A stretch of DNA of 64,000 nt from contig CATNEN010000025.1 in NCBI GenBank assembly GCA_950097015.1, positions 8,606,501 to 8,670,500 on the forward strand, given 5' to 3'. The position numbers and the translations under genes are program-made. This document shows positions 12,803 to 24,224 of the stretch, piece by piece. The notes under the pieces are model-generated. The model saw nothing but the letters and a program-made list of their open reading frames with translations, was not told the DNA's origin and did not search any database. This stretch comes from Macrostomum hystrix. Taxonomy: Eukaryota > Platyhelminthes > Macrostomidae. Numbering within the stretch: the first letter of the stretch is position 1; each line of letters begins with the position of its first letter.

Positions 12803-12823
12803 TGACGTCAGTTACTATAAATA
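12803..12823 (+). promoter_or_regulatory. possible core promoter: CRE palindrome next to a TATA box
   Basis: A perfect CRE octamer TGACGTCA (12803-12810) is followed after five bases by TATAAATA (12816-12823), and a GC-rich stretch lies downstream. I see no gene just after it, so chance is possible. Confidence 0.25.
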
Positions 12824-13521
12824 GCCTATGGGGTGAGATCGGGTTGGGTTGGATGGCAAGGGAAGCCAGAAAGCGGGAGGGGGTGGGCAATCCCGCGACC
12901 CAATAAGGCTCTGAGGTTTTGGGTGGGGTGGCTGGCGCGAATGGAATTGGAATTGGGTGGAGAAGGGCCAGACGAAGGGTTGAAACGAGGGGCTGGAGTT
13001 ACAGATAGAGAGAAGCAGCAAAAGCTACCCGATGGTGGGACAAATTCTAGATAGTTTAGATTTAGATTAGAAGATACGCTACGCTGTCAATGCACACAAA
13101 ACAGTATAAACTGACAGACAACACAAGCGACAAGTCAACGCTTAATATTCTAGCAAAATGATTGTTTTCGCAAATTTTACAAAAATCAATTTGAGAGCGC
13201 TTTGTAACAGTTTTATAAGTCATTATTGCTTATTATTAGAATGGGATTAGACTGTCTCTGAATTGTTGCCAGGGCCTGGCGCTCTATTTGAAAGCATTCA
13301 TGCTTTCATTGTTGATTGCTCTTCACATTTTACCATATGTGAGGAGCCTTTATCCTATATTATCCAATGCCATTTCGTAAAGGAGGTCTGTGTGGGCTGA
13401 CTTGCACCCTAAGGCAGCAAAATATTTAATAACGAATTTTTACTAGGCAATATTATTTGGGGATGCTGACTAGCTTTTGAAGTTATTTGGAGTTCGGACT
13501 TTGGAGTTGGACTTTAAACGC

Positions 13522-13740
13522 ATACTCACGAACTCATGAACTCATGAACTCATGAACTCATGAACTCATGACCTCATGAACTCATGAACTCATGAACTCA
13601 TATACTCATGAACTCATGAACTCATGAACTCATGAACTCATGAACTCATGAACTCATGAACTCATATACTCATGAACTCATGAACTCTTGAAATAATAAA
13701 CCCATGAACTCACGAACTAACGAACCAATGAACTCAGAAA
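13522..13740. repeat. 8-bp tandem array (GAACTCAT)
   Basis: The unit GAACTCAT repeats about 20 times, with occasional variants (gacctcat, atactcat). The edges decay into degenerate copies. It lies just ahead of the longer 20-bp array. Confidence 0.9.
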
Positions 13741-13895
13741 CTCAGTAAGTAATTCAGGAACTATGGAACTCAGAAAATCAAGAAAACATGACCCACAAAC
13801 CCAGCAATGAACATTTGTACACTCACGCTCACGGATTGTGAGTGATTTAATTGCTATCAGAAATTAGACTCTAACAACTAAATCATTCAAGAGTT

Positions 13896-15500
13896 CACTC
13901 ACTGAGCCATGAATTCAATTACCGACCCATGAATTCCCTCACTGACCCATGAATTCCATCACCGACCCATGAATTCCCTCACTGACCCATGAATTCCCTC
14001 ACTGACCCATGAATTCCCTCACTGACCCATGAATTCCCTCACTGACCCATGAATTCCATCACTGACCCATGAATTCCCTCACTGACCCATGAATTCCCTC
14101 ACTGACCCATGAATTCCCTCACTGACCCATGAATTCCCTCACTGAATTCACTCACTGACCCATGAATTCCCTCACTGACCCATGAATTCCCTCACTGACC
14201 CATGAATTCCCTCACTGACCCATGAATTCCATCACTGACCCATGAATTCCCTCACTGACCCATGAATTCCCTCACTGACCCATGAATTCCCTCACTGACC
14301 CATGAATTCCCTCACTGACCCATGAATTCCCTCACTGAATTCACTCACTGAGCCATGAATTCAATTACCGACCCATGAATTCCCTCACTGACCCATGAAT
14401 TCCATCACTGACCCATGAATTCCCTCACTGAATTCACTCACTGAGCCATGAATTCAATTACCGACCCATGAATTCCCTCACTGAACCATGAATTCCATCA
14501 CTGACCCATGAATTCCCTCACTGAATTCACTCACTGAGCCATGAATTCAATTACCGACCCATGAATTCCCTCACTGACCCATGAATTCCATCACTGACCC
14601 ATGAATTCCCTCACTGAATTCACTCACTGAGCCATGAATTCAATTACCGACCCATGAATTCCCTCACTGACCCATGAATTCCCTCACTGACCCATGAATT
14701 CCCTCACTGAATTCACTCACTGACCCAAGAATTCCCTCACTGACCCATGAATTCCCTCACTGAATTCACTCACTGACCCAAGAATTCCCTCAATGACCCA
14801 TGAATTCCCTCACTGAATTCACTCACTGACCCATGAATTCCCTCACTGAATTCACTCACTGACCCATGAATTCCCTCACTGAATTCCCTCACTGACCCAT
14901 GAATTCACTCACTGGCCCATGAATTCACTCACTGACCCATGAATTCACTTACTGACCCATGAATTCCCTCACTGAATTCACTCACTGACCCATGAATTCC
15001 CTCACTGAATTCACTCACTGACCCATGAATTCCCTCACTGAATTCACTCACTGACCCATGAATTCACTCACTGACCCATGAATTCCCTCACTGAATTCAC
15101 TCACTGACCCATGAATTCACTCACTGACCCATGAATTCCCTCACTGAATTCACTCACTGACCCATGAATTCACTCACTGACCCATGAATTCCCTCACTGA
15201 ATTCACTCACTGACCCATGAATTCCCTCACTAAGTTCACTCACTGAATTCACTCACTGAATTCACTCACTGACCCATGAATTCACCCACTGACCCATGAA
15301 TTCACTCACTGACCCATGAATTCCCTCACTGACCCATGAATTCCCTCACGGACCCATGAATTCACTCACCGACCCATAAATTCCCTCACTGAGTTCACTC
15401 ACTGACCCATGAATTCACTCACTGACCCATCAATTCACTCACTGACCCATGAGTTCACTCACTGACTCATAAATTCAGTCACTGACTCATGAATTTTAAT
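13896..15500. repeat. 20-bp tandem array with EcoRI-type GAATTC in each unit
   Basis: The unit is TGACCCATGAATTCCCTCAC. Most units differ by one base (CCCTC/CCATC/CACTC), and many lack the TGACCCA part, giving a short form TGAATTCACTCAC. Long and short forms alternate in blocks, so a higher-order pattern is visible. No coding role is seen. Confidence 0.93.
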
Positions 15501-15943
15501 CATCTAATCATGAATTACATGAACTCAGGAATAAATTCTTGCTGATATTCTTAACTCATTGCTTCGCTTTGTAACTCAGACGCAATTTTTAGAAGCATGG
15601 TCAAGAATGAATGCGAGTTATATTTGTATTTTGTCTGGAGTAGCAGACTGATAAACGATTGCACTATCAACATGAGCATGCATGAGCTAGAATGGGGCTT
15701 GCTGTTTGAATCTTTTACGGTCTGGGGTCAGTCACTCTGCAGGGACAGACTGTTCCACCTAACAGGTTGAGTCCTGCACAAATGCAAAGCCCAAATTTTC
15801 ACTGACTCATGCTCAGACTGCGAGTCACAGGCGCAGCTGCTGTATCGTAAATTATTCTTGCTGCCAAAACTTTTTTTGAAAAAAGTGTATTGGCCTGAAG
15901 AGTTTAAGGCCCTAATACTCGCATAAGCTGACTGTTTACTAAC
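15501..15943. other. unique spacer between two 20-bp arrays
   Basis: This is about 440 bases of unique-looking sequence between the two arrays. I see no gene or regulatory site in it. Confidence 0.5.
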
Positions 15944-16335
15944 AGGTGAAATCCGTTTCTCACAGCTGAAATCCGTTTTTCATAGGTGAAATCCATTTCC
16001 TACCAGGTGAAATCCGTTTCTCACAGGTGAAATCCGTTTCCTAACAGGTGAAATTCGTTTCTCACAGGTGAAATCCATTTCCTAACAGGTGAAATCCGTT
16101 TTTCATAGGTGAAATACATTTCCTAACAGGTGAAATCCGTTTCTCACAAGTGAAATCCGTTTCTTACAGGTGAAATCCGTTTCTCACAGGTGAAATCCGT
16201 TTTTCACAGGTGAAATCCGTTTCTCACAGGTAAAATCAGTTTCTCACAGGTGAAATCTGTTTCTCACAGGTGAAATCCGTTTCTCACAGGTGAAATCCGT
16301 TTCTCACAGGTGAAATCCGTTTGCTAAGAGGTAAA
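15944..16335. repeat. 20-bp tandem array carrying E-box CAGGTG
   Basis: The unit is CAGGTGAAATCCGTTTCTCA, about 19 copies. Variation falls mostly in the TTTCTCA part (ttcctaa, tttcata). CAGGTG is nearly invariant across copies. Confidence 0.92.
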
Positions 16336-17420
16336 CAGGTGGCTTGAGTTTTAGCAGGTGTACCCTGTTTGTATCCTGTGTACCCTGTTTATGTAAAACT
16401 TACATAAAGAAGCAAACCTATAAATCCCAAAAAACTAACCAAAATGTACCCCTAAACCCAATCTTAACAGTTGTGCGCTCTCACCGGATTATTTATTTTT
16501 ATCTGCAAATCTAATAGCATATTTTCTATTTATTTGTTAAGTGCGCAAAGGATGCTAGCGAGATGCTTACGTAGCTACTTTAAGTAGTCATGCATGAACT
16601 TCTACGTTTGCAATAAAAAAATGTACAAAATATAAACATAACGAACCATTTGTGGCTAAGTTAGAGTCACTTTCGGGAAATAGTAAGTCGTACATTAAAA
16701 ATTTGGATTCTCCCCTTTAATTCATTGTTAGTTACTCGTAATGATTCGTGAAACGTCAGCAAGCTCAGCGTATCCCAAATAATAGTAGTTTAAACTGAAG
16801 ATTTATGATGCAGGGTATATAATATGAGTAATCGAATGCTAAGTCACGTTCTCAACTTCTGTGTAAATTTATGGAGGATTTGGTAATTACGAGCTAGTAA
16901 TAAACTTCACAAATGCTCTATAAGAATACTTCATGCTCATTTTTTGGCAGTAACTGCGCATGTATTCTCTATAACTTAGAAAAATCCTCGAATGCATAAA
17001 GGGCAAGAGATAACGCAAAGCTGTTTCTATAGCAACCGCGCGACTTCAGCCACGGAGTCAGCTTATTTATTGCACAGTTTTGAGTAGGACGAATCTGAGC
17101 TCAGCTCTGTGTGTGCTCAGTGTGGCAGAAGATAGCTCTCAAAGATTAAACGATCTCACAACTCTAAGCACATACTCGGTTTAAACGGCTTCACTGCACA
17201 TGAGCACTCTTTACCTACTGCCCATCTCACTGTATATTTTAACCATTCCAAAGCTAAGAAGTCACTGGCTGCGACCAGCACAGAAAAAATTAAATGTCGT
17301 CTATTGGCTATTTGCACTAAGCTTATTTTGTTAGTTTGAGAACAAGTTAGCATATAGGTAATTATAGAGAGCCATAGAGTCAAGCTCTCAAGCTTGCCTA
17401 CATCAAAGAAGATCTGAGTG
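16336..17420. other. intergenic DNA upstream of the cyclic-nucleotide-binding gene
   Basis: This is AT-rich DNA with no gene seen. It should contain the promoter and leader of the CNB-domain gene that starts at 17421. A pyrimidine-rich stretch lies near 17390. Confidence 0.5.
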
Positions 17421-20400
17421 ATGAGTTTCACCGACCGCGTCATCAGCCTGTGCGAGACGGCACCGGATGAGCGTAGCGAAGAGGAAATCGAATACGTGGC
17501 CAGGTGGATCGGCTCCAGTAGCTCGTATTTTCGCAAGCTTCGAAACAAAGGTGCGCACAACTTCGGCATGTTGCTCCATGTTTTCTGTATCGCACAACAC
17601 ATTTCCATCGCATTGTCTTCAATCAATTTACGAATAGCATTCATTGAACAAGAAACTTTGCAGGCCGATCGTCAGAGTTCTAGCCTACGCTCGTAGATCT
17701 TTCAGCTTGACGTTGACAGAAATAAAGTGCAATTTCTGGTTCAATGGTCGCCTTTGGCACATTCACGATGTTTTTCTCTGCCAATCTCCACTGTATTAGA
17801 CACATCTCGGATATCTCCAAGCTTGTCTTCACAGAGTCACACAGACAGTCAGACAGAGTTAGACAGTGCTTGGGTGGGACAAAAAAGGCAATAATTATTT
17901 TTGCAGATGCCATCCGTGAGGTCGTTCGCGATTGTCATCTGCAGAGATTTCGATCCAACGAACTGATCATCAGACAGGGAGAGAAGGGCGACAGTTTCTA
18001 CCTGGTCATCATCGGCCGGGTGTCTGTCTACGTAAACAGCACACTTGAGCAAGCCACAGCTCTGGAAAAGCTCGCCAACGAACCCAGCTCGGAGTTAGCT
18101 GGACATTCAGCTAGCGCAACCACACAAGCGCACACGGCTGCTGATGGTGGCACCGACGAGCAGGACGAGGCAGACGACGCCCAGGAGGACGTCGATGTTG
18201 CTTTCCGCGATGCCGACCAGTTCGGCAACGACAGCGAGGAGTTACGCAGTCGCGTGCTCGGAGCTCACGTACTTCAGATGGGCGAAGGCTATGCCTTTGG
18301 CGAGATCGCCCTCACCAGCCCCAACAGCATCCGCAAGGCGTCCGTCATCTGCGACGAGGACGCTGCCGTGTTGGTCATTCACCAGCTATCATTTGCCAGG
18401 ACGCTGAAAGCCTACCAGCTACAAGAGTACCAGATGATTGACAGGTTCATTGACACCTGTCCAGTGTTCGCCAACTGGCGACCGAAGCAAAGGCAGAGTC
18501 TGCGCAACAGTCTGCACCGGGAGGTCTACGGCTTCGGCGAGCCCATCGTGCAGCAGGGACAACAGAGCGGTGGCCTATTCTTCATTGTGGGGTGAGTTGC
18601 ATGTCAATTTGTTACTTTTGGTATATGGTACATCTTAATAAAAGGAGAAAATCAGTTTTAAGTTCGTCTACTAACGGAGAACATCAGGTGAGAATGAATA
18701 AAATCACCCTTAGAATCGTACTCCAGTAGTCCAGCCACCAGTCAAATATTCCCTAACCATCACATCCCGCCGACCCGTTATCCCATGTAGCTGTTGCATT
18801 AAAACCAGAGTGACGCTGTTTCTGAATTGCACTGCCCCGCCAAACGGGGTTAGCGTCAATTTTATTAACAATTCAGGGCCTCTTTGGTCACAATAGCTTC
18901 CCCTACGATCGACCGCTGCAGCGAGAGACCAAGGGGGAAGTGGTTGATGTAGCGAGGGGATGGAAAAAGTATTGGGTGGAGAGACGGAGGCCGGCGAGTG
19001 GCAAACTGTTGAAACTTGTTCGCCCTTGGACAGAGGGGGCCCTATACGGAAGGACATCAGACCTTGGTTTCCATGCCAACCGGCCCTGTTCAGCTGGAAA
19101 TTCTATCCCATCTGCTGCTTCTATTGCGCTCTCTTCATCGCACCTAACATCTCCAATGCATACTCAATAAATTGCAAAAGAAATATTTAATGATAGTCGC
19201 TATCAACATCGTATCCAACCGGCTCAGGGGATCCGTGAAGCTACTTGCCGATCCAACAAAGTGGCCGGCGAGCATTCAGAAGAACGCAGACAAAGAGGGC
19301 GCATCACCTTCACCGGCCAGAGCGGCGCCGGCTCCTGCGGCAGTTCAGGCAGGCCTTCTGCGTCACCGCCAGGGTTATCAGGCAGCCGAGCAGAGGGTGC
19401 GCAATCGCCAGGTAGAAATCGCCCTGCTGGGCGAAGGTGAAATCCTCGGACAGGTCGAACTGCTGGCCAACTTCAGCGAAAGCCTGACCACAGCGGTCAG
19501 TGCAGACCAAACCTACGGCTACTGGCTCAACCGCGCCAACTGCCGGCGCCTGTTGGCTCGCAACAGACCCGCACTCGCCCAGCTGCGCCACACAATCCTG
19601 CTGCGCCTCCAGTCGCGCTCTCAGCGCGCTCCCCTGATGCGCCGCCTCGGCCAGGATCCTCGCGTTGCTGGCGGCGTTGCGGCTGCGGCGGCAGCGGCGG
19701 CAGCGGCAGCAGCAGCTGCTGCAGCCACCACTGATCCCGTGGCAGCCGGCGAGCAGCAGCGTCTGCTGCAACAGAAACAGCGGCAGACGCTGCTGATGCA
19801 CACTCGCAAGCAGCCGCCGTCTGGCGACCTACTCTGGCAGCACATGCTGGCCATGTACGTTGAGGGTCGCGGAGAGCTGGGCCCGGCTCCCGTGGATGCG
19901 TCGCTGTATTACCGCCACATGTGCCGGGTGAATGCCGAGCGGAGGCGGCAACTCAGAGAGCGAGCCAGACCAGCAAGACTTTTAGCGTCAATGCAGGAGG
20001 ATGAGGCTGAAGATGAGGCTGGTCTTGATTCTGAAACGCAAGGGAAGCAGCGGCAGTCGCGGCTGACAGAGCATCAGCAGCCGCCTAGGCGGACGGTTCC
20101 CAGGAGTCTCCGATTGCTGAAGAGGGAGCTGGAAGCCTCAGGTGGCGGAAGCCTCATAAACACTCGTAAATACTCGTACTTTTGCCACTCTAGGACACGT
20201 TTCTCCATCTTCTGAGAAGAAATTCAATTGAAGTGCGATGCAGAGAAAACTAGGTCATTTGGTCATAGTCAACCCGCAGCCAGCGTGGAGGCAGTTCTGT
20301 CCGTTCCGCTGACTCCCGAACACACACACACACACACAGACAGTCGTGTGCATCTGTCCGGAATTTTTCAAATGAATGTGGCCTCGCGGAGGATTCGAGT

Positions 20401-21167
20401 TCCCCAGGGACCTTGTTGCGAGAGTCGGATGCGTTGCAACTCCGCTATTTCCCTCGCGTACTGTACATCTAAGGCTGATTGAATGATTAAATGTAGAGCA
20501 CTAGATTGAGAAGCGAGCAACCTCAAACTCTCCCACTCGCAGATCAGCGCCAGTCTCCTCTTGAAGACGCTAACAGGGCGGCCTTCCGTCCAGTTGAATC
20601 GAACAAGAAGCCGAGTCCTGAAAGCGGCGCTGCCTCCGCTGCCGTCTCTCAGCCCAACAGTGCCATGTGGGCGCCCAGCTTGATCTCAAGCGCAAGCGTG
20701 CCACGGCTTCTCACCGACTTTGAGTTGTCCAAGGCGCATCTCCGACTCATTGAGCGTCGAATCGAAGCCTTCTGCTCCGACACCTCTGGCGTTGTTGGTG
20801 GCGGAAGCGGCGCCAGCGGCGGCGGCAGCAAGGCTCACAAGCCGCATGTGGAGCCTCTACTGCGTCTGCCGGTAAGAATCATCATGCAAGATGGATAAAG
20901 AACAATGATGTCATATTCACGACTTATCACTGATTATTTCATTTCGCACTCATGCAGGACGTTGAAATTCAAAGGCGCCGGCTCCGAGGTAGTCGGGTCC
21001 TTGTCAAGACTAAGCAGTGCTCGATTAATGCGGCCAACGGTCAGCAGGTTCTAGGCCACAGTCACGTGACTAACCACCTGGTGCAGAGCCTGCCCGACTG
21101 GGACAAGAAGGTACTGCGTGCACGGCGGGAGCGACTGCGCCAGCTGGAACAAATGAGCTACGCTTGA
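17421..21167 (+). CDS. protein with two cyclic-nucleotide-binding folds, CNBD2-like, five exons
   Basis: Exons are 17421-17550, 17907-18591, 19228-20141, 20543-20871 and 20958-21167. All borders are GT-AG and the phases (1, 2, 1, 0) join without a stop to give 755 residues. Fold 1 (about 35-215) has RFRSNELIIRQGEKGDSFYLVI and the phosphate-binding cassette FGEIAL (174-179) with Arg186, so it could bind cAMP or cGMP. A low-complexity acidic insert of about 60 residues (near 95-155) sits between its strands. Fold 2 (from about 230) has the matching cassette as LGQVELLANFSESLTTAV, lacking both the Glu and the Arg, so it probably does not bind nucleotide. A tract of about 16 Ala, a Gln/Arg-rich linker and a basic C-terminus (WDKKVLRARRERLRQLEQ) follow. 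Two folds and no kinase or channel domain suggest the CNBD1/CNBD2 type, linked in vertebrates to sperm. The acceptor at 19227 is weak, and the identity within the CNB family is inference. Confidence 0.82.
20280..20450 (-). mobile_element. tRNA-derived SINE, copy in intron 3 of the CNB gene
   Basis: Read on the minus strand, this has a tRNA-like head with a B-box-like GGAACTCGAATCC, then a shared body (gaggccacattcatttg) and a (TG)n run, and it ends with gtcagcggaacggacagaactgcc, given here in part. A second copy of the same element lies at 54930-55245 on the plus strand. It lies antisense inside the intron 20142-20542. Confidence 0.6.
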
Positions 21168-21244
21168 GATCACCGACGTCAGGTTCCTAGAGAGGCTTAA
21201 TTGAAAACTGGTCACGGCAAATCACCCTGCTTCCTCTGTCTGCT

Positions 21245-21690
21245 TGCTCTCTCCTCCTTCCATCCTTCCTTCCTTCCATCCTTCCTTCCTTCCATCCTTC
21301 GTTCCATCCTTCCTTCCTTCCTTCCTTTCTTCCATCCTTCCTTCCTTTCTTTCTTCCATCCTTCCTTCCATCCTTCCTTCCTTTCTTTCTTCCATCCTTC
21401 CTTCCATCCTTCCTTCCTTTCTTTCTTCCATCCTTCCTTCCTTTCTTTCTTCCATCCTTCCTTCCTTTCTTTCTTCCATCCTTCCTTCCTTTCTTTCTTC
21501 CATCCTTCCTTCCTTTCTTTCTTCCATCCTTCCTTCCTTTCTTTCTTCCATCCTTCCTTCCTTTCTTTCTTCCATCCTTCCTTCCTTTCTTTCTTCCATC
21601 CTTCCTTCCTTTCTTTCTTCCATCCTCCCTTCCATCCATCTTTCCTTCCTTCCATCCATCCTTCCTTCCTTCCTTCCTTCCATCCTTCAT
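21245..21690. repeat. CT-rich microsatellite (CTTC)n with CATC and TTTC interruptions
   Basis: Pure pyrimidine on the plus strand. Blocks of (TTCC)n are broken at regular intervals by TTTCTTTC and CATCC, giving a 24-28 bp higher-order unit. Long open frames in several readings follow from the lack of A/G and are not genes. It starts about 80 bases after the CNB gene's stop and may lie in its 3'UTR. Confidence 0.92.
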
Positions 21691-22506
21691 AAGTTTCTTT
21701 CAAATCAGAGGTGTTTGGTTTTTATGGCTTTGAGCTTAAAATGTTCCGTTTTTTATGTCTGTGATTATTTATTTCCAATCTCAGCAAGCTGATCAATTAT
21801 ACGAGTACTTTCTGACACATTTAGTTTCTGTCAGAAAAGCAAGATTTTTCTAATGACTATAATTGATTACACATTGCGATACCTGAATGATTGGAAATTT
21901 GATTTAGTGGTTCACCAAATTGATTAGTTTCTCGATATTTACATAATCATGAAGATTTTTTCCTTTTTTCTATTGTATCCTATTGTTAGATGTCTGATGG
22001 AATATCTCATTATAAACGAAATACTAACGTGACTATTCACTTTTAAACCACAGTCACTGCAATTAATTTAGCTCAGCAAAATTTCTAGCCACTTTTATAT
22101 GATACTCTGCTGATAACTCAGCGAAATTGTTATCAAAGTTAGGCTATTAATAAATAATTGATTATGCACACAGGATTCATACTTGAGTAATTAACCCATA
22201 TGAAATCAATGAGTGAGATAGCTTCGATTGATTAATTATCGATTTCATACATTAAGCTGCCACGATAAATAAAAGACTCATGCGCACCTGTGCTTCATTA
22301 TTTTTTGGAAATGCAATTTTTCGCGACGGCTTTACAAAGAAATATTCCGGCATGCTCTACTCTCTGTAAGTAAGATGGTAGAGAACAAACCAATCACAAC
22401 TCCAAGCCTCTTGTGTCCATACAACTGATTGTTCGCCTAAAGTATCTATCAAGTATGTCAACAGCCTCTGATTATCGATACAAATCAGTTCACAAATGTG
22501 GTCTGC
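21691..22506. other. AT-rich spacer, no gene seen
   Basis: This is AT-rich sequence between two tandem arrays. No open frame of note or repeat was seen. Confidence 0.5.
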
Positions 22507-23062
22507 AGAGAGCATCTCAGAGCATGCTGTCATCTCAGAGCATGATGTCCTCTCAGAGCATGCTGTCCTCTCAGAGCATGCTGTCATCTCAGAGCATGCT
22601 GTCCTCTCAGAGCATGCTGTCATCTCAGAGCATGCTGTCATCTCAGAGCATGCTGTACTCTCAGAGCATGCTGTCATCTGAGAGCACACTGTTATCTCAG
22701 AGCATGCTGTCATCTGAGAGCACACTGTTATCTCAGAGCATGCTGTCATGTCAGAGCATGCTGTCATGTCAGAGCATGCTGTCATCTCAGAGCATGCTGT
22801 CATCTCAGAGCATGCTGTCATGTCAGAGCATGCTGTCCTCTCAGAGCATGCTGTCATCTGAGAGCACACTGTTATCTCAGAGCATGCTGTCATCTCAGAG
22901 CATGCTGTCATCTCAGAGCATGCTGTCATCTCAGAGCATGCTGTCCTCTCAGAGCATGCTGTCATCTCAGAGCATGCTGTCATCTCAGAGCATGCTGTAC
23001 TCTCAGAGCATGCTGTCATCTGAGAGCATGCTGTCATCTCAGAGCATGCTGTCATCTGAGAG
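22507..23062. repeat. 18-bp tandem array with SphI-type GCATGC
   Basis: The unit is CATCTCAGAGCATGCTGT, about 30 copies. The main variants are CCTC, TACT and a block form with AGAGCACACTGTT. Because 18 is a multiple of three, open frames run through both strands, but they hold only the repeat. Confidence 0.93.
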
Positions 23063-24196
23063 TTGACGTATTGGGTCAAACCTTTACAAAAAATCATACT
23101 GGAATCCAGCCATTTTAACTTCTCTAAAAGTAAATTATTTCTCTATAGGCTTTGGGGAACAAAGTATTTAAAAATGCATTAAAACATTTCCTTTATTAAA
23201 CTACAAGGGTACATGTATCTCTGTCTGCAAAAAGTCCTGCCTTGTACACTGCCCTGATTATTTTTTAAAACGTCGTATTGTAATATAGCCATAAATTTAG
23301 CTGTTTAGCGGAAAGCTACATCGGCACGGTGTGTGAGATTTGCTTAGCAACCAGGTAGACAAAAAAATCAACAGTCAGTCCGCGCGCTCCTAATCTTATG
23401 TCTCCCAAACGCCCGACCCGCTAGACGAGTTGCATCTGAGTTTCATTTTTTTCTCAGCCAACCCCTGGTTCTACCCTGGTTTGCAGTCGGCGTGCATCAG
23501 TCCCGCCTTCAGTTCGTATTTTCTAATAAAATATTCCACTAATTGAGTCGCTTAAGTTGCCTGTCCAGCATTCCGGTCTCCAACAAAGGTCCACACAGTT
23601 TTAATCCTGCAAATCGGAGTTAAACAGAATCTGCAAGTTCTCTTTTACTCTTCCTCATCTCCCATTTTTCCCGCACTCAACGTGGAGGAAGGGAGCAGGC
23701 GCGGACGGCATGGGCAGAAACTGGAGGCTGAAGAACAATGAACAGGTTGCTGGCTCTCCGCTGCTTTGTCAAGCGACTGGCTTAAAACTCCGTCTGCGGA
23801 GCCTCTGCTGGCCGCAGCCCTGTGGTGGATGGCAGGCCGGGGGATAGGAAGAATTCTCCACTGGCTTCGCGGGCTCCCCTCCGTAGGCCTTCTCCTCCGT
23901 CTCTCTTCCCGCCGCGAAGCCTGCTGGGCACGTGTGTAAGAGAAAAGGTTGAGACTCGCAGAGCATGGACTCTCCGATGGGGAATGTTGGGAAGTGTAGA
24001 GGCGGCGAGGGGAAGCGCGGTTTTCTGGGGAGGGGACGGCAGTTTGGGAGAGCGATGGAAGTGGCTTATTGGGTCGGCTATTTCAAGTCTGTAGGGCAGC
24101 TACCGTTTTTTCATGGAGTTGTGAGCAGAGCTGAAGCATTACAAATTCTTGGCCTCCTTGGCTTTGTCCACACCTGTTTCCGAATCTCAATCTCGC
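23063..24196. other. spacer upstream of the acidic-protein gene
   Basis: No gene recognised. The right half is GC-richer and likely includes promoter and leader sequence for the gene at 24225. An AG acceptor (tctcgcag) ends at 24198, 26 bases before the ATG. Confidence 0.45.
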
Positions 24197-24224
24197 AGAC
24201 ATAGACACTGTAATAGTAGAAGGC

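Larger units (their letters stand above)
8227..13521. other. long intergenic stretch, no gene recognised
   Basis: The first 600 bases are the 3'UTR of KIF3A copy 2, with AATAAA at 8836-8841. The rest is AT-rich DNA with local GC-richer patches (about 10300-10650 and 12700-13020). Open frames here are short, have no recognisable motifs and show no splice-linked partners. A CRE-like site and a TATA-like site lie close together near 12.8 kb. Confidence 0.5.

Noticed and set aside
13522-16335. CRISPR-like appearance of regular repeats
   Set aside because: Units are direct tandem copies with no unique spacers, and the DNA is from an animal.
17156-17644. 162-codon minus-strand frame opposite CNB exon 1
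   Set aside because: No motif, and the plus strand gives an exon that splices in phase into a CNB fold.
21187-21792. Long open frames of Ser/Phe/His/Pro or Lys/Glu/Gly repeats
   Set aside because: They are products of a pyrimidine-rich microsatellite and appear in five of six frames.
22357-23097. Open frames encoding MTACSE or SQSMLS repeats
   Set aside because: The 18-bp tandem array is open on both strands; no unique sequence is attached to either frame.
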